This document shows positions 33,133 through 45,257 of a stretch of DNA of 64,000 nucleotides, in pieces (position 1 is the first letter of the stretch; every line of letters begins with the position of its first letter). The notes below the pieces were generated by a model. That model was not told where the DNA came from and made no database searches. It saw only the letters and a program-made list of their open reading frames with translations. Position numbers and translations under genes: made by a program. The stretch is from assembly GCA_034401795.1 (NCBI GenBank), contig CM067374.1:93526398-93590397 (forward strand). Reading direction: 5' to 3'. This stretch comes from Chaetoderma sp. LZ-2023a (lineage: Eukaryota > Mollusca > Caudofoveata > Chaetodermatida > Chaetodermatidae).

Positions 33133-34016
33133 ATCCCAAACGACAATTAGATTTCAATACAAACTGCTAAAAATAAGTTTTTATCACATTTTATAAATTA
33201 AAACTCAATTACTGTTACAATTTCGGTCAAAGGCATAAATTCTGATACCACATAAAATTCACGGAATGACATCATCGCCTGACTAGTCAACCACATGGAT
33301 TCAGATTTATGCCACACATGTTTTCAGACTACATGCAACTGGCATCTAATAAGGTTACGAAGGGAAATCAGATCAGCTTCAAGCTCTAGTTTACCACGCA
33401 GTAGTGCTTCTCTTGCATCTCATTAACATGGTGTCTGAATGAGCTGTTGTGAGCTGTCCATCATCAACAACAAGGTACTAGTCATGCCATGATGTCACAC
33501 CACATCAATCATACATGCGATGACATCACTCCACCAATTCTTATGGGAAATTTAAGAAAATGTCATTCTTTATCGGAATTTACTACTTAGGTTCCAAAAA
33601 ATATGCAAATAATTTATCTTATTTTATTTAAATAATACAAAGGTGCTTTGACCCTGTTCTGTTTGTGTTCCCCGTTAATGAATCAATGCCTAGACTCATA
33701 ATAGTTACCGAAAATGGAAATTTATTGACAGCGTTATGTTATTGGGAGGTATTAAGAATTGGTTACTTTAACATGACTGTTCAGCTTTAATTAAGCTTTA
33801 ACTCTTGACACCAGTGTGAAGAATTCCAGGAATATTGATGCAAATTTAAATCTCAATAATCATTATTTAGTATTCATTGATGTCAATCTACAGTCAAACT
33901 CGTCTTGAAAAATTACCTTAGAGATCACCGAAATGTGGTCACTAAAGACTGGTGACCTCTTAACATAAGCCAGAATTCAGTGCCTGGAAGCCAGGCCCTG
34001 ATAGACCTGTAACATT
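33133..34016. other. Spacer
   Basis: Nothing firm. 33890-33975 (AAACTCGTCTTGAAAAATTACC, GGTCACTAAAGACTGGTGACC) resembles the 36.2-kb repeat in style only. Confidence 0.45.
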
Positions 34017-34256
34017 TTAACCCTTTAATGGTCAATTTTAGTCAAGAAAATTTTAATATCTTCCTATTGAATGTCCATTTACAGGCCAAGAGAATGCAAT
34101 TTTTGAAAATTTATCACTGGAATGACTGGTTCGGTTACTGAGCAAGTCAATCAAGTGATAAATTTTCAAAAATTGTATTCTCTTGGCCTGTAAATGGACA
34201 TTCCACAAGACCATAACAGAAACGAGTTTTGGCCAGCTTGACCATTAAAGGGTTAA
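34017..34256. mobile_element. Family B foldback element, full-length copy B2
   Basis: Bounded by TTAA on both sides (34017-34020, 34253-34256), ends CCCTTTAATGGTCAA and TTGACCATTAAAGGG. The hairpin arms differ from the family consensus in matching positions (AATGCAATTTTTG with CAAAAATTGTATT; TATCACT with AGTGATA). Target TTAA and CCC ends fit a piggyBac-derived MITE. Confidence 0.82.
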
Positions 34257-34295
34257 TGGCCAATCTGGCCAAATCCAGCCTCAGCACTGGGCTTG

Positions 34296-34440
34296 AGAAA
34301 TGTCCATTTGCAGGTCAAACAAATATTTGTGAACATATACAACTGGAATGTGTGGATTGCTAAACGATCCAGTCATTCCAGTATTAATTTTCAAAGTTTT
34401 CTCTCAAACTCCAAATGGAGATTCAATAATTAAATAATTA
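34296..34440. mobile_element. Family B hairpin, partial copy B3
   Basis: 'GTCCATTTGCAGGTCAAAC' and 'CAACTGGAATGTGTGGATTG' with inverse 'CAGTCATTCCAGTATTAATTTTC'. No TTAA ends. Confidence 0.6.
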
Positions 34441-34680
34441 GATTTTCTTGACCAAAGTTGAACCATGAATTGCTAAGACAGGTGTTTTTTCTAAAGCTCT
34501 CTCGCTTCAGCAGATTCGACTGTAGACTTACATAGGATATATATAAATTTATCTATTTACTCAACCGAAATGGTACTGATCGTTATAAAAACCAAGACTG
34601 AAAGCAATAATTTTCAGTCATATTCTTTTCAAAATATTCAGCATGTTTCATATTCAGTTTCCGTGATGAAGCTGTCCAGA

Positions 34681-35072
34681 CAATGGAGGAAGCCAGTTTT
34701 AGCTATGCCCCGCCAATCTTTAGCTAAGCTCCACCCATGCTTTTCCCGTGTTAGAATCAATCGATCCCTGCACTCCTCTGAATCTGAATTTCCAAGAAAC
34801 TATACAGGCAAGATGCTTCATATCTTGAAACTAATTTGACTAGGTGCTGTTGACAGCGCCCAGTCAATTTAGTTTCAAAATATTCAAAAGCATGTTTATT
34901 AAATACTAAAGATAGATAATTCGTACAGCAATGCTTAGTCCGTCATCAATTACACACTTGTAACAAACTTAACTATGTTATTAATAACAGAATTGATTAT
35001 GACATCAGCCTCCATGTCATGTAGTTAATTATGACATCATATGATTGATGGATAAACTGGAATCCTCCATTA
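34681..35072 (+). mobile_element. Family A foldback element, copy A12
   Basis: Ends are CAATGGAGGAAGCCAGTTTT and AAACTGGAATCCTCCATTA, a good inverted pair. GATCC block near 34765, shortened hairpin 34812-34885, AATTATGACATCATATG arm. Confidence 0.78.
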
Positions 35073-35127
35073 ACCATTTAACCCTTACAAACCAGAAACA
35101 ACACAATTTAGTAGATGTAATGAATAT

Positions 35128-35195
35128 TATGTTGAATATTTGAAACTAATTTTACTGTGCGCTTCCAGTCGAATTAGTTTCAATATATTCAATGG
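35128..35195. repeat. Family A core hairpin only
   Basis: 'TTGAATATTTGAAACTAATTTTACTG' and inverse 'CAGTCGAATTAGTTTCAATATATTCAA' without the flanks of the full element. Confidence 0.7.
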
Positions 35196-36212
35196 TGATC
35201 ATGTCAACACTGACCTTCCAATGGTTAAAAAGTTAACCAAAATATTTGATTAATGTGGAAATACATAAAAATGGTATCATGGTGTTCCATATTCTCGCAG
35301 TACTTACAACAATTGATATCACAATAAAAATAATTAATCTTCCATGATTGGAATGTTGTTGGGTCTTAGATGTCCGTCCTATTTGCCCAATTGTTCACAA
35401 AATAGTATCCAATTTTGTGCAGAGGAAAGTTTTTATATCACCTCGGGAAACCACCAGGGTATGTGGTTGTATTTCAGAGACTAACCATATTCTTGCGGTG
35501 GACAAACATAGTCCAAACACAGAGAAAATATCAAGAATGCTTTTCAGATTAATAGTCTTCACCACCATTATTTATTTGAAAATCGGTCAAAATCTTGATT
35601 CTCTAATACTGTATGCAGAAGGTTATGCCATAGTTTGTTTGCAAGACGCGTGATTGGGAAAGCCCTAAAATTATTACATAATAATGTGTTATAATGTAGC
35701 GACTTTCTGAGCTTATTGCAAATGGAGACTCTTTTTCCATACAATTTAAGTTAATCCTCCAAAAGCGAGGTGGAATCACTGATCGCGTAACTTGATGATG
35801 TTGCTGATGTAAATAAATTAGCAGACGATGTGTTTCAGTCAGCTACAAGTTTTATATATTGGATTTTTGTGGGTTAGTGATACATTTTGGAAGTAGGGTG
35901 CATACGCGTATATTATAATGTCGACGGTTTGTTGTACATTGTAGCTGTCTACTTTACCTACTAATAAACTGGATATTTTTGGAAAAAGGTTGTTAGCGAT
36001 CATCTTTGACTTTCTGGTTACAGTGTCGCCATGGGAAATAGCTGGTAGGGGGGGGGGGGGGTCTTAGTTTTTATTTACAGCAAAAAATCATATTGCCACG
36101 AGAATATGGAACCCGCGACAATATGAGACAGGAATATAAGGTACAATAAGATGATAAATTCTTGTGCTTGAGAATCATGTATCATGAATGCGCAGGCCCT
36201 TAAAAAGATGGT
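35196..36212. other. Spacer; unassigned open frame
   Basis: A + strand frame at 35348-35653 (101 codons) has no recognisable domain and no supporting splice context. A G-run is at 36048-36061. Nothing else. Confidence 0.4.
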
Positions 36213-36684
36213 ACAGTAAACCTGTCTATAATGACATCCTGCTGTTGGTGCTGCAAAGAACATTTATGTTCTGGCTCTTTCACCCACCTGACATATTAAA
36301 CTATTTTCTATCACTTTCAAAGACCTGTCCTAATGACCCACCTTGCATAAAGTCACTTATAAACAACCTGTCACAGACAACCAGTCACACAGTACAACTG
36401 TCATACAGAATCACCTGTCATAAAGGACGACTGCCAGAAAGAACTGGTTGTCACAAATATCCAAAGAACAGCCATCATAAAGAACCACCTGTCATAAAGA
36501 ACGACCATCTGTCACATTCAACCACCCATCAAAAAGAACAACTATTTTGAGCTTTCGACAATCCATCACAATGAACCAACATTTTGTGTACATCCAAAGG
36601 CATTTACTTGTACTAAGAGATCACCTACATTTAGGAATGATTTTTGCTACATGACAGCGTGGCCATTACAGACAGGTTTAACTA
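36213..36684. mobile_element. MITE with TIR and internal ~17-base iterations
   Basis: Ends are inverted: ACAGTAAACCTGTCTATAATG at left, and GTTAAACCTGTCTGTAATGG read inward at right. The interior repeats short units of the type 'CACCTGTCATAAAGAACGAC' about every 17-20 bases (36325-36540), as if the terminal motif had been iterated inward. Non-coding. Confidence 0.6.
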
Positions 36685-36689
36685 TGTAT

Positions 36690-37033
36690 AGGAGGTAATT
36701 AATAAAAAATATATTTAACAATTTTTGACATTATAGTAGTATTTAGATCAGTCTGCAAGTGATTCAGTATCTATTAGAAGCATCAGGTTTGAACTAAATC
36801 TAAATATTAACATCCAACAATAGCGAGTATTAATCGCATTATATTTCTTCATCTACTAAACAAACATATAATATAGTTACAATTTAAATAAAATTTTGAG
36901 TAAGAGAACAACACAGCCAATTCTATAAATAGAATGTTTCAGAAAACTTCAGAAAGCTCAGGAGACAGCAGGGAAATATATGTTTATAAAAAGAATTTTG
37001 ACCTCTGGGTTCATAAAGATTTTATATACTGAT
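36690..37033. other. AT-rich spacer
   Basis: Nothing recognised. Confidence 0.5.
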
Positions 37034-37251
37034 TTAACCTTTTATTGGTCAAGTTGGCAAACCTGGTCTTGGGAAATGTCCATTTGCAGGCCAAGAGACT
37101 ATTTTTGAAAATTTACCACTGGACTACCTGGCTCAATAACCGCGGAGGTCATTCCAGTGGTCAATTTTCAGTCTTCTACTGGCTTGAAAATGGACATTGA
37201 ATAAGCAAATATTTGAATTTTCTAGACCAAATTTGACCATTAAAGGGTTAA
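37034..37251. mobile_element. Family B foldback element, full-length copy B4
   Basis: TTAA at 37034-37037 and 37248-37251; ends CCTTTTATTGGTCAAG and TTTGACCATTAAAGGG. The hairpin centre is 'CTACCTGGCTCAATAACCGCGGAGGTCATTCC'. Confidence 0.8.
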
Positions 37252-38686
37252 TGACAATTGATTAACGTTTTAAAATGGCGACAGCAATATTATTTTCAGA
37301 GCTGCTCATGCCAAATGGAAATTAGCCACTGCCGAGATCAAATTGAAAATACAGCAGTTGAAGGGATAATATGATGTGCATCAAATACAAGTTTAAGCTG
37401 ATTTTGACTGACAGCTCGGATTATAGTAACAATAAATGTCATTCCTTATGACGTAGCATAATATAGCGTGGCACGATCTAGATAAGTAATCTGTATGTAT
37501 TTTTAGATCGATGATGTGAATAAGGTCTTGAACAAATCAGATAGACATTCTAGAAATCACACTCTATAATGACACCAAACAGTTCAACTACTCAGATGTT
37601 TGCAAAGAAATTTTGGCAACGCTATAAATGCCTCTCCAAATCCACCAGTCCTTGTGACAAGGTCAACATATTTCCGATTAACTGGATTAGATTTTCCAGA
37701 TGCGAAGTTTTAAAGTTAGTATAATATTAATCTGCCTTATTATCTCCGTACCTACTGGGCATTACCTGCACATAGCACAGTACACAACCACTAAGTCATG
37801 CCTAAAGCTTTAGCGCACTGAAACACATTCTAATATAGATGATCTGAATATGAACAGGCCACAGCCAGAGCATAGATATAGCACGGGATCACAGCGCATG
37901 ATTCACGCATCATTATATACAGAATAAAACACTTACATGAATTGATGATTTAACAAAGATAACAAAAAAGTTCTAGAAACTGTTTTAAACAGAATGTTTG
38001 AAAACAGAAGATAACATGACATGACTGCTCCTGAAATGTGCACATCCTACTCACAGCGCCACTGTTACTTCCGATACTAAAACATAGCGAATTACATGCA
38101 AGAGGACTTCAGTGAAGCATATTCACCCTCTTGTACAGGACATTCACGTACAGCAATTTCAAGATAATTGTACAGGCAACGCAATGAATTTTTTGAAATT
38201 AATTTAGCTTGAAGCAGCAATTGCTCCAGTCAACTGAATTTCAACACCTGCAAATGTATATTTTGTACATTGTTAGCGGTTTTTGGTATATCTGATAAGT
38301 AGGGTTGAAAGTGCTAGATGCCCTAATCTAGTAATTAATGACTCTTCTAACAAAAGAATCTATATAATGAGTCACAATACAGATAAATCATTATGCAAAT
38401 CATAAAACCAGAAAATTTCAATTTATATTTCCGGGTGTTTTCTCAACATATATACATAAAACATGCACTATTAAAGCTTAAATTCTCCACAGGAAATGTA
38501 AAACACATGAAATTAATCAGTCGAAGACATGTTATTGTTACCCTGGTTTTACGTAAACACATAATAACCATCTTTGCTAATTTGCAGAAACTAGCCGATC
38601 TTATTTCAAATTATCCATAAAAACAATAAATTAAGGCTAATCATAAATTGTGCACATGTACTGTGATAAAAACAGGATTGAAAGGT
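37252..38686. other. Spacer with one degenerate family A core
   Basis: A worn family A hairpin lies at about 38185-38255 (AATTTTTTGAAATTAATTTAGC and CAGTCAACTGAATTTC). No gene. The frame at 38393-38620 has no recognisable domain. Confidence 0.45.
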
Positions 38687-38925
38687 TCAACCCTTTAATG
38701 GCAACATTTGTTTAGGAAATAAAAATATTTGCTCAATGAAAGTCCATTTGCAGGCCAAGAGAAGACTATTTTTTTTAATTTACGACTGGCGTGACTGGCT
38801 CGGTTATCGAGTCAGGCATTCCAGTATTAAATTTACAAAAATAGTCTTCTCTTGTCCTGCAAATGGACATTCCTCAAGAGAACTGCAGAGACTGGTCTTG
38901 GCCGGCTTGACCATTAAAGGGCTAA
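38687..38925. mobile_element. Family B foldback element, copy B5
   Basis: CCCTTTAATGGCAAC at left and TTGACCATTAAAGGGCTAAG at right. Clear hairpin with 'GAAGACTATTTTTTTTAATTTACG' and inverse. Confidence 0.75.
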
Positions 38926-39126
38926 GACTAACTGATGGCGCACATTATATGCGAAAGTTCATCAAAATAAACTAAGTTAGTCTTAAAAAATGTCCGTTCA
39001 ATAACCTTTGAATCCTGACTAACACGGCTGCCTAACTTTTCTCACATGACCTGGTAGTGTGATATATACCCAACTTTATTCGGGTAAATCCCGTCTCAGA
39101 ATTACTGTTTAATTTGTGCTACATGT

Positions 39127-39395
39127 ATTAACCATTTATGCCTTGAATTTACTCAAGAAAATTTCAATTTTTTTAAAGAAAATGTCAAAAATGCAGACCA
39201 AGAAAAGACTATTTTTTAATGTTTAGCACTGGAATGAATGGCTCAGTTATTGAGGGGACTATTTTTGGCTATGGAGCCAATCATTCCAGTGGTACATTTT
39301 CAAAAATAGTCCTCTCTTGATCTGCAAATTGACATTTGTCAAGACCACTGTAGAAGGCATTTTTGGCTGATATGAGTGTTAAAGGGTTTTAAGAC
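39127..39395. mobile_element. Family B foldback element, copy B6
   Basis: Starts TTAACCATTTATGCC, ends GTGTTAAAGGGTTTTAAG. The hairpin has a longer centre (39235-39285) than the family norm. Confidence 0.72.
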
Positions 39396-39968
39396 TAATG
39401 TATGTCTTGTAACTATTGTATTTTTACTCTTAGCAAAACTGGCAAAAGTTGAAGAGGAAAATTTTTTCAAAGCAAAGTCAAAATCAGACTTATTCTGCCA
39501 AACTATTGATATCACATTTTCAAACATTGAGTTCAACTACTATTAAAGATGTAATATTGAGCAGGTGATATATGGTAACCTGTCTTGGCTGACATCCTAG
39601 AGATGTACACAGCAGGGGGTGGTGGCTAAGAAACCTTGAAATATCTAGCGAGGCCTTTGTACTAAGTGGCTATGAGGAGCAGGCATCTTTGAGCGGTACA
39701 TGTCATCATACACATTATTTAAGCACAGTAACATAATTTAAGAAAATAATCTCGAATAATTTCATCTTTTATACATGCATTCAGTGGCCTTAACTCATAT
39801 AAGATGCATAATAAAGCAATCAGTTTAATTTGACCGTTAATTAGGAAATGAATGAAAAATTATACACTTCATTCAGAAAAGTCCAGATAAAAGCTACTTA
39901 TATGTAAAATTGTCTATTATAATATGGAATTGATTCCAATAATGAACGATTATTTCAGCATCCTGCTA

Positions 39969-40022
39969 ATCCATAGTCATAATCCATAGTCATAATCCAT
40001 AGTCATAATCCATAGTCATAAT
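39969..40022. repeat. 13-base tandem repeat, four units
   Basis: Unit CATAGTCATAATC repeated four times. Confidence 0.95.
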
Positions 40023-40245
40023 ATACACAAAGCATAAGCATTACAAAGCAAGCAGCTAGAAAAAGCCATTAATAAAATAGGTCAACTAAATCTAATTACA
40101 GTAAAACATGTTCGACAAGCCACCTGTCTTTTAGGACCACACTATAGTGATTCTCTTTCACCCATGCGTAATAAACGAACAGATTATTTTGTGCAACCAA
40201 AAACAGTTGCATAGCAACAAACTGGTATTAAGATCGAAATCTCTC

Positions 40246-40438
40246 TCAACCCTTTAATGGTCAAGGGAGCCAAAATAGGCCTTTGCAGTCGTCTTGATGA
40301 AAGTCCATTTGCAGACCAAGAGAATATTTTTGAAAATTCACCACTGAAATGACTGGCTCGATAACCAGTCATTTCAGTGGTAAATAATTTTCAAAAATAG
40401 TGTTCTTCTGGCCTGCAAATGGACATTCAATGTACAAA
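40246..40438. mobile_element. Family B foldback element, copy B7 (right end lost)
   Basis: CAACCCTTTAATGGTCAAGG at left, hairpin with 'ACTGAAATGACTGGCTCGATAACCAGTCATTTCAGT', ending at GGACATTCAATGT where a family A core follows. Confidence 0.72.
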
Positions 40439-40440
40439 TT

Positions 40441-40514
40441 TTGTTAAATATTTTGAATCTAATTTGACTGGCAGCAACAGGTTCCTGTCAAAGTGGTTTC
40501 AAAATATTCAAATG
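40441..40514. repeat. Family A core hairpin only
   Basis: 'GTTAAATATTTTGAATCTAATTTGACTGG' and inverse 'CCTGTCAAAGTGGTTTCAAAATATTC', joined directly to family B copy B7. Confidence 0.68.
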
Positions 40515-40559
40515 TTTGTCTTACAATTGATATTTCTGGGATTTCAGAGCTCAAAAACT

Positions 40560-40798
40560 TAACGCTTTAACACTCAAATTTGTTCAAGAAAATTTCAATT
40601 TTCTCATAGAAAATGCCCATTTCCAGACCAAGAGAAGACCGTTTTTGAAAATTTACCACTGGAATGACTGGCTCAGTTATCGAGCCAGTGATTCTAGGGG
40701 TAAATTTTCAAAAATAGTCTTCTCTTGGTCTGCAAATGGACATTTCTCAAGACCACTGCAGAAGCCATTTTTGGCTGATATGAATGTTAAAGGGTTAA
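40560..40798. mobile_element. Family B foldback element, copy B8
   Basis: CGCTTTAACACTCAAATTTG at left and GATATGAATGTTAAAGGGTTAA at right. Near-perfect hairpin 40628-40735. Confidence 0.78.
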
Positions 40799-40936
40799 AT
40801 CCGTCACCACTGTCCACAATAAAACTAATTAAAAAAGAAATAATTTGACATAATATAAAAAGCTCACAAATAAAATGAAATCATAAATACATGTCAGGCA
40901 TACTCATGTCAAAAGCCATGGAATGAATTTGGTTTC

Positions 40937-40938
<2 letters not shown>

Positions 40939-40987
<49 letters not shown>
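40939..40987. repeat. (TA)n microsatellite
   Basis: About 24 TA units. Confidence 0.97.
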
Positions 40988-40989
<2 letters not shown>

Positions 40990-41050
40990 CACTACAGTTA
41001 CACTGCTAGAACATGTGTTAAACACAAGCACACACAACATTCTATCTATA

Positions 41051-41400
41051 ATGGAGGAATCCAGTTTCTCAGTCAAATATATGACGTTATAATTAACTAC
41101 ATTACATTTGGCTGACATAATAATCAATTACGTCATGAATGAGGAGAATTCGCCTGTCATAAATGCTTAATTGGCCGTCAGGTTGTACGAAGCGTGTGTC
41201 TTTACTATTTAATAAACATTCTGTTGAATATTTTGAAACTAATTTGACTGGGTTACTGCAACAGCACCCAGCCAAATTAGTTTCAAAATACTTAACAGCT
41301 TACCTATATAGTTTTCTGGCAATTGAGATTTAGAGAGTGCATGGATTGATTTATCATGGGCATAGCATGAGGAGTTTAGCTAAAACTGGATTCCTCCATT
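41051..41400 (-). mobile_element. Family A foldback element, copy A13
   Basis: Best-defined ends: ATGGAGGAATCCAGTTT at left and AAACTGGATTCCTCCATT at right. Hairpin 41222-41310, 'GGGGCATAGC'-like remnant at right. Length 350. Confidence 0.8.
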
Positions 41401-41646
41401 GAGACCGAGAATGTTGACACCACACAGAATTTCAACAAATAGCATTGATAAAACAGTTCTGTATCGAAGACAAAATTAAAAATTAAGATTGTTCATATAT
41501 AGTCGCATAAAATATATATATAGTTTTAAGTCCTGAAGCAAATAGTACCTAGATAAGAAAATTTTTATTTATAATTATTAAAATGCAGCACCTCATAACT
41601 GAGACATTCATATAGTCCAACTTAATCATTATGTTATGCATTATGC
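41401..41646. other. AT-rich spacer
   Basis: Nothing recognised. Confidence 0.5.
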
Positions 41647-42031
41647 CAATTCACCTTTCCAGAGTATCCATCCATCATCTGACCTCGTATGGCGTCATAA
41701 TCAGCGTAGCGTGAGTATGATGACGTCACAATCATTACGTCACAGAGTTCCATATAGGCCGCCATCAAATCTCAAATAGTCGGACACGTTGTATGAATTG
41801 TATGTTGTTGAATATTTTGAAATTAATTTGACTGGGTGCCATTGCTGCCTTAGGCAGCAACAGCATCCAGTCCAAATTAGTTTCAAAACATTCAACAGCT
41901 TACCTGTGTAGTTTTTTGGAAATTGATAGTCAGGGTGTTCAGAGATCGATCGATCCCAATATGAGTGAGGTGTGGGTGGAGCTTAGCTAGAGATGGGGGG
42001 GGGGCATAGCTAAAACTGGAAAGGTCCATTG
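41647..42031 (-). mobile_element. Family A foldback element, copy A14
   Basis: Ends CAATTCACCTTTCCAG and CTGGAAAGGTCCATTG. TGACGTCA at 41721-41728, hairpin 41808-41900, GATCGATCGATCCC block, run of G before GGGGCATAGC. The long - strand frame here is a by-product. Confidence 0.78.
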
Positions 42032-42142
42032 TACAAAGCAATAATCTGTACCACAGACGCAATGCATACCTAGCCAAGCTAAACACTATATTATAGTAAA
42101 AGATAACATAACCACAGAAAATACATTCAATATATGGTTATC

Positions 42143-42328
42143 TTATTGGTAACGTCCAGTTGCAAACCAAGAAGAAAATTTGCGAAAACGTCGCACTGGA
42201 ATGACTTATTCAAAAGGATAGTAATTTTAATGTTTTAAAAAATTCTACTCATAGTTCCAAAGTGGACATTTCCAAGACAACTAGTAGGGCAGAAGCCACT
42301 TTTTTGGCGTACTCCACCATTAAAGGTG
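42143..42328. mobile_element. Family B foldback element, diverged copy B9
   Basis: 'GTCCAGTTGCAAACCAAGAAG', 'TCGCACTGGAATGACTTATTC', 'CAAAGTGGACATTTCC', 'CACCATTAAAGG'. Right hairpin arm degraded. Confidence 0.55.
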
Positions 42329-42501
42329 ATACAGATTGGTCGCGCGAAACAAATAATAGTAACCCATATGAGTAACATAATGCTATCAATATATTTTCAT
42401 CTTAGCTAACTCTATACAGAATCGGGATATATTGATGATTTAACTGTCTCCCTGTTGAATTTCTGTAGACTATATTTTTCACAGGATTTAACTCTGGATA
42501 T

Positions 42502-42590
42502 GCTAAATATTTTGAAAAGAATTTGACTGAAAGTTATTGGTGGATAAGCCACCAACAACTTTCAGTCAAATTCTTTTCAAAATATTCAGC
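42502..42590. repeat. Family A core hairpin, variant with co-varied arms
   Basis: Arms 'TTTTGAAAAGAATTTGACTG' and 'CAGTCAAATTCTTTTCAAAA' pair perfectly although both depart from the consensus (GAAACTAATTT). The tip is 'GTTATTGGTGG/CCACCAACAAC'. Confidence 0.8.
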
Positions 42591-42599
42591 ATGTCTTGA

Positions 42600-43258
42600 C
42601 ATGATCGTTTAACAGACAACATTAGATTCTGATAAACAGCAGAAGAGCTGTTGTCTGTGTTATGTTTACCCAGTGACTAAAATCTCAGCAGCATAACTGA
42701 TAAGTCAAAATATTGAGCGAATTATTTAATACCTTAACAATTACATTGTAAGTTGATATCAGTAGTATGTTGGGCACTGAGGCATTTTTGACACAAGAGA
42801 TGGTAAAGCATCAATAGCCCCATTCCTAATAGATTTACTGAAAATGCAAATTTCTTGGTAACCTTATGTAACTTGTGTGTTAAACTTGTATAATTTAGCA
42901 TGGCATATCAGCTTTAAATAGTAACATGACAACTTCAAAGAGCATGAAAACATGGTTATTCAAGTCATGTGGTATTTTAACATAAATCAGTTGCTCTATT
43001 AAATATAATACAATATCTTTACGAAGGGGGTTTATTTTGTCACCTATCCTAAAAAACACATCCCAAGCCACTGCATTTACTTGGTGTTTTTTAATATATA
43101 ATGCACATTCTTCTTATGTTTCACAATATCTAATCTGTGTACAGTACAAATTGTGTAACCTGTTTTATTTGATTCACAATCAAACATGCTCAAAGGACCG
43201 ATAGACTATTGTAAACAAAAATGTTGTCGGAAATAAGACATATGATTGAAGATAGCCT
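42600..43258. other. AT-rich spacer
   Basis: Nothing recognised. Confidence 0.5.
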
Positions 43259-43485
43259 TAACGCTTCAACACTAAAGATGGCCAAAGATGGCTTGATAGA
43301 TGTCCATTTGCAAGCCAAGAGAAGACTATTTTTGAAAATTTATCACTAGAATGACTGGCTCTGTTATCAAGCCAGTCATTTCAGTGGTAAATTATCAAAA
43401 ATAGTCTTCTGTTGGCCTGTAAATAGACATTAATCAAGATGACTGCATAGGCCAGTTTGGGCCGGCTTGACAATTGTGTTAAACA
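43259..43485. mobile_element. Family B foldback element, copy B10
   Basis: CGCTTCAACACTAAAGATGGCC at left. Hairpin 43317-43412 with 'GACTGGCTCTGTTATCAAGCCAGTC' tip. Right end TTGACAATTGTGTTAAAC. Confidence 0.72.
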
Positions 43486-44599
43486 GTATTACCTCTATAA
43501 GTGCTAGTTCATTTAGTAATGGAAAATCTAAGCTTTAATCTAAAGCACATAATTACTGGTCTACTGTCTTTATAATGAAGTACTTATTGTTAATATAAAT
43601 CTAAATAAATTAATTAAAATTATTGTAATAATTTTGAAGAATGAGTTATTTTAAAATAGTAAATGAATACGTCAGTTTTCTAACTGTACATAATAATTCA
43701 ATTATACATTTATATTGTATCATCATTTATTGCTGTAGTCTTTGCTCCGTAATATATCATGAGCATGTTAAAAATAAATTAACATGAATATCTTGTGTTT
43801 GGGAAAAGCTTCATTATTCCGTCTATAAATAAGTATTAGATGATGGAAATTGTCCAATGCTGAAAACATTTTGTCCTTATTGATTTGAATTTATATTAAA
43901 ATCATTATGATAATGAGAACGGTTCATATAACAAGGCATTTGGCATAGTAAATTAGGGTGTACCATTTTTCAATATTGCGATGCTCGGCTATAAGCATAG
44001 TAAATCATGAACAAGATATGGTGACTTGATGTTGAATATTGTAAAATTACTCTGATTTGAAGTTGCCAGTCAAAGTACTCTTAAAATATTTAGAAGTTTT
44101 ACGTTAACTTTGATTGACACTAATTCCAATGCGTATGTATCCCGATCTCATGACAACTAACCAACCATTCGAGACATCTAACATCGAGATATGTTATATT
44201 GGGCTATTTATGCTTATCTCAATATCCTCTAGAGACATATTTTCACACTTATAGTTATCCTGCAGCTCTGAGCTGGTACTTTAGCTTGATATATTTAGGA
44301 TTCTATTGTTCTTGCAGTCGTGCAAAGCCTAGTGTAAAACGATTCTCGTAACGTGTACTGTTGGCCTCTGACGTAAGCGGATCTACATTAATAGTGCGTA
44401 GTAAGAGTATAGTAGCTAGATTCTAATTATCTTTCCTATGGTAGACATGAACCGTGCTAGCATAGATATTTTTATAACAATTTGACTGATAATTATTTCT
44501 GGCAATAGCAGCAACAACTTTCGTTTAAATTATTTGTGAAATAATCAGCGAAAAATGCAAGTGCTACCAACGCTTTGAAAGCAATTTCACTGAAAGTCC
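43486..44599. other. Spacer with two worn family A cores
   Basis: Degenerate cores at about 44030-44097 and 44455-44550 (TTTATAACAATTTGACTG with CGTTTAAATTATTTGTG). No gene. Confidence 0.45.
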
Positions 44600-44838
44600 T
44601 TGCTCAAGAAAATCTAAATCTGTGATTAGTGAATGCCAATTTCCAGGCCAAAAGAATGTTTTTTGAAAATTTATCATTGAAATAACTGACTCGGTTCTTG
44701 AGTCAGCCATTCTCTGGCTGAAATTTCTCACCGGAACGACTGGCTCGATCGAGTTAGTCATTCCAGTGGTATAGAAATTGACATTTTCTATGAGAAAATT
44801 TAGATTTTCTCGACACAATTTGAAGGTTATAGGGTTAA
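44600..44838. mobile_element. Family B foldback element, copy B11
   Basis: Two hairpin tips in series ('ACTGACTCGGTTCTTGAGTCAGCC', 'ACTGGCTCGATCGAGTTAGTC'), 'GGTTATAGGGTTAA' at right. Confidence 0.68.
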
Positions 44839-45018
44839 TAATAGTTGTCCTGCTATCCACGCGTGATACAGACACATGTACTGTAGATGTCACAATATTG
44901 TTAATACAACTATTCATGACTTATTATAAACCTTAAAAAAGATTTTAAAATAATAAACAATCTTTATTTCCCTGTCATATCCTCTCTCTATTTTTCACCT
45001 TTACCATTTACAGGCTTT

Positions 45019-45257
45019 TGATAACTCTTTCATGACAAAGCCGGCCAGAACCGGCCTCTGTAGTGTTCTTGAGGAATGCCCATTTACAGGCCGAGAAGAC
45101 TACTTTTGGAAATTTACCACTGGAATGGCTGGCTCGATAGCCGAGCCAGTCATTCCAGTGGTAAATTTCCAAAAGTAATCCTCTCTTGGCCTGAAAATGG
45201 ACATTTAATAAGTAAGTATTTTAATCTTTTGAACAAATTTAGTCATTAAAGGGTTAA
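45019..45257. mobile_element. Family B foldback element, copy B12 with co-varied arms
   Basis: Arms 'ACTTTTGGAAATTTACC' and 'GGTAAATTTCCAAAAGT' match each other but not the family consensus (TTTTTGAAAATTT). TTAA right end at 45254-45257. Confidence 0.8.

Noticed and set aside
35348-35653. 101-residue + strand ORF
   Set aside because: No recognisable domain or splice context; left as unassigned.
40270-40440. CRISPR-like array from the regularly spaced repeats
   Set aside because: Eukaryotic context; repeats are palindromic transposon copies at irregular spacing without unique spacers of constant length.
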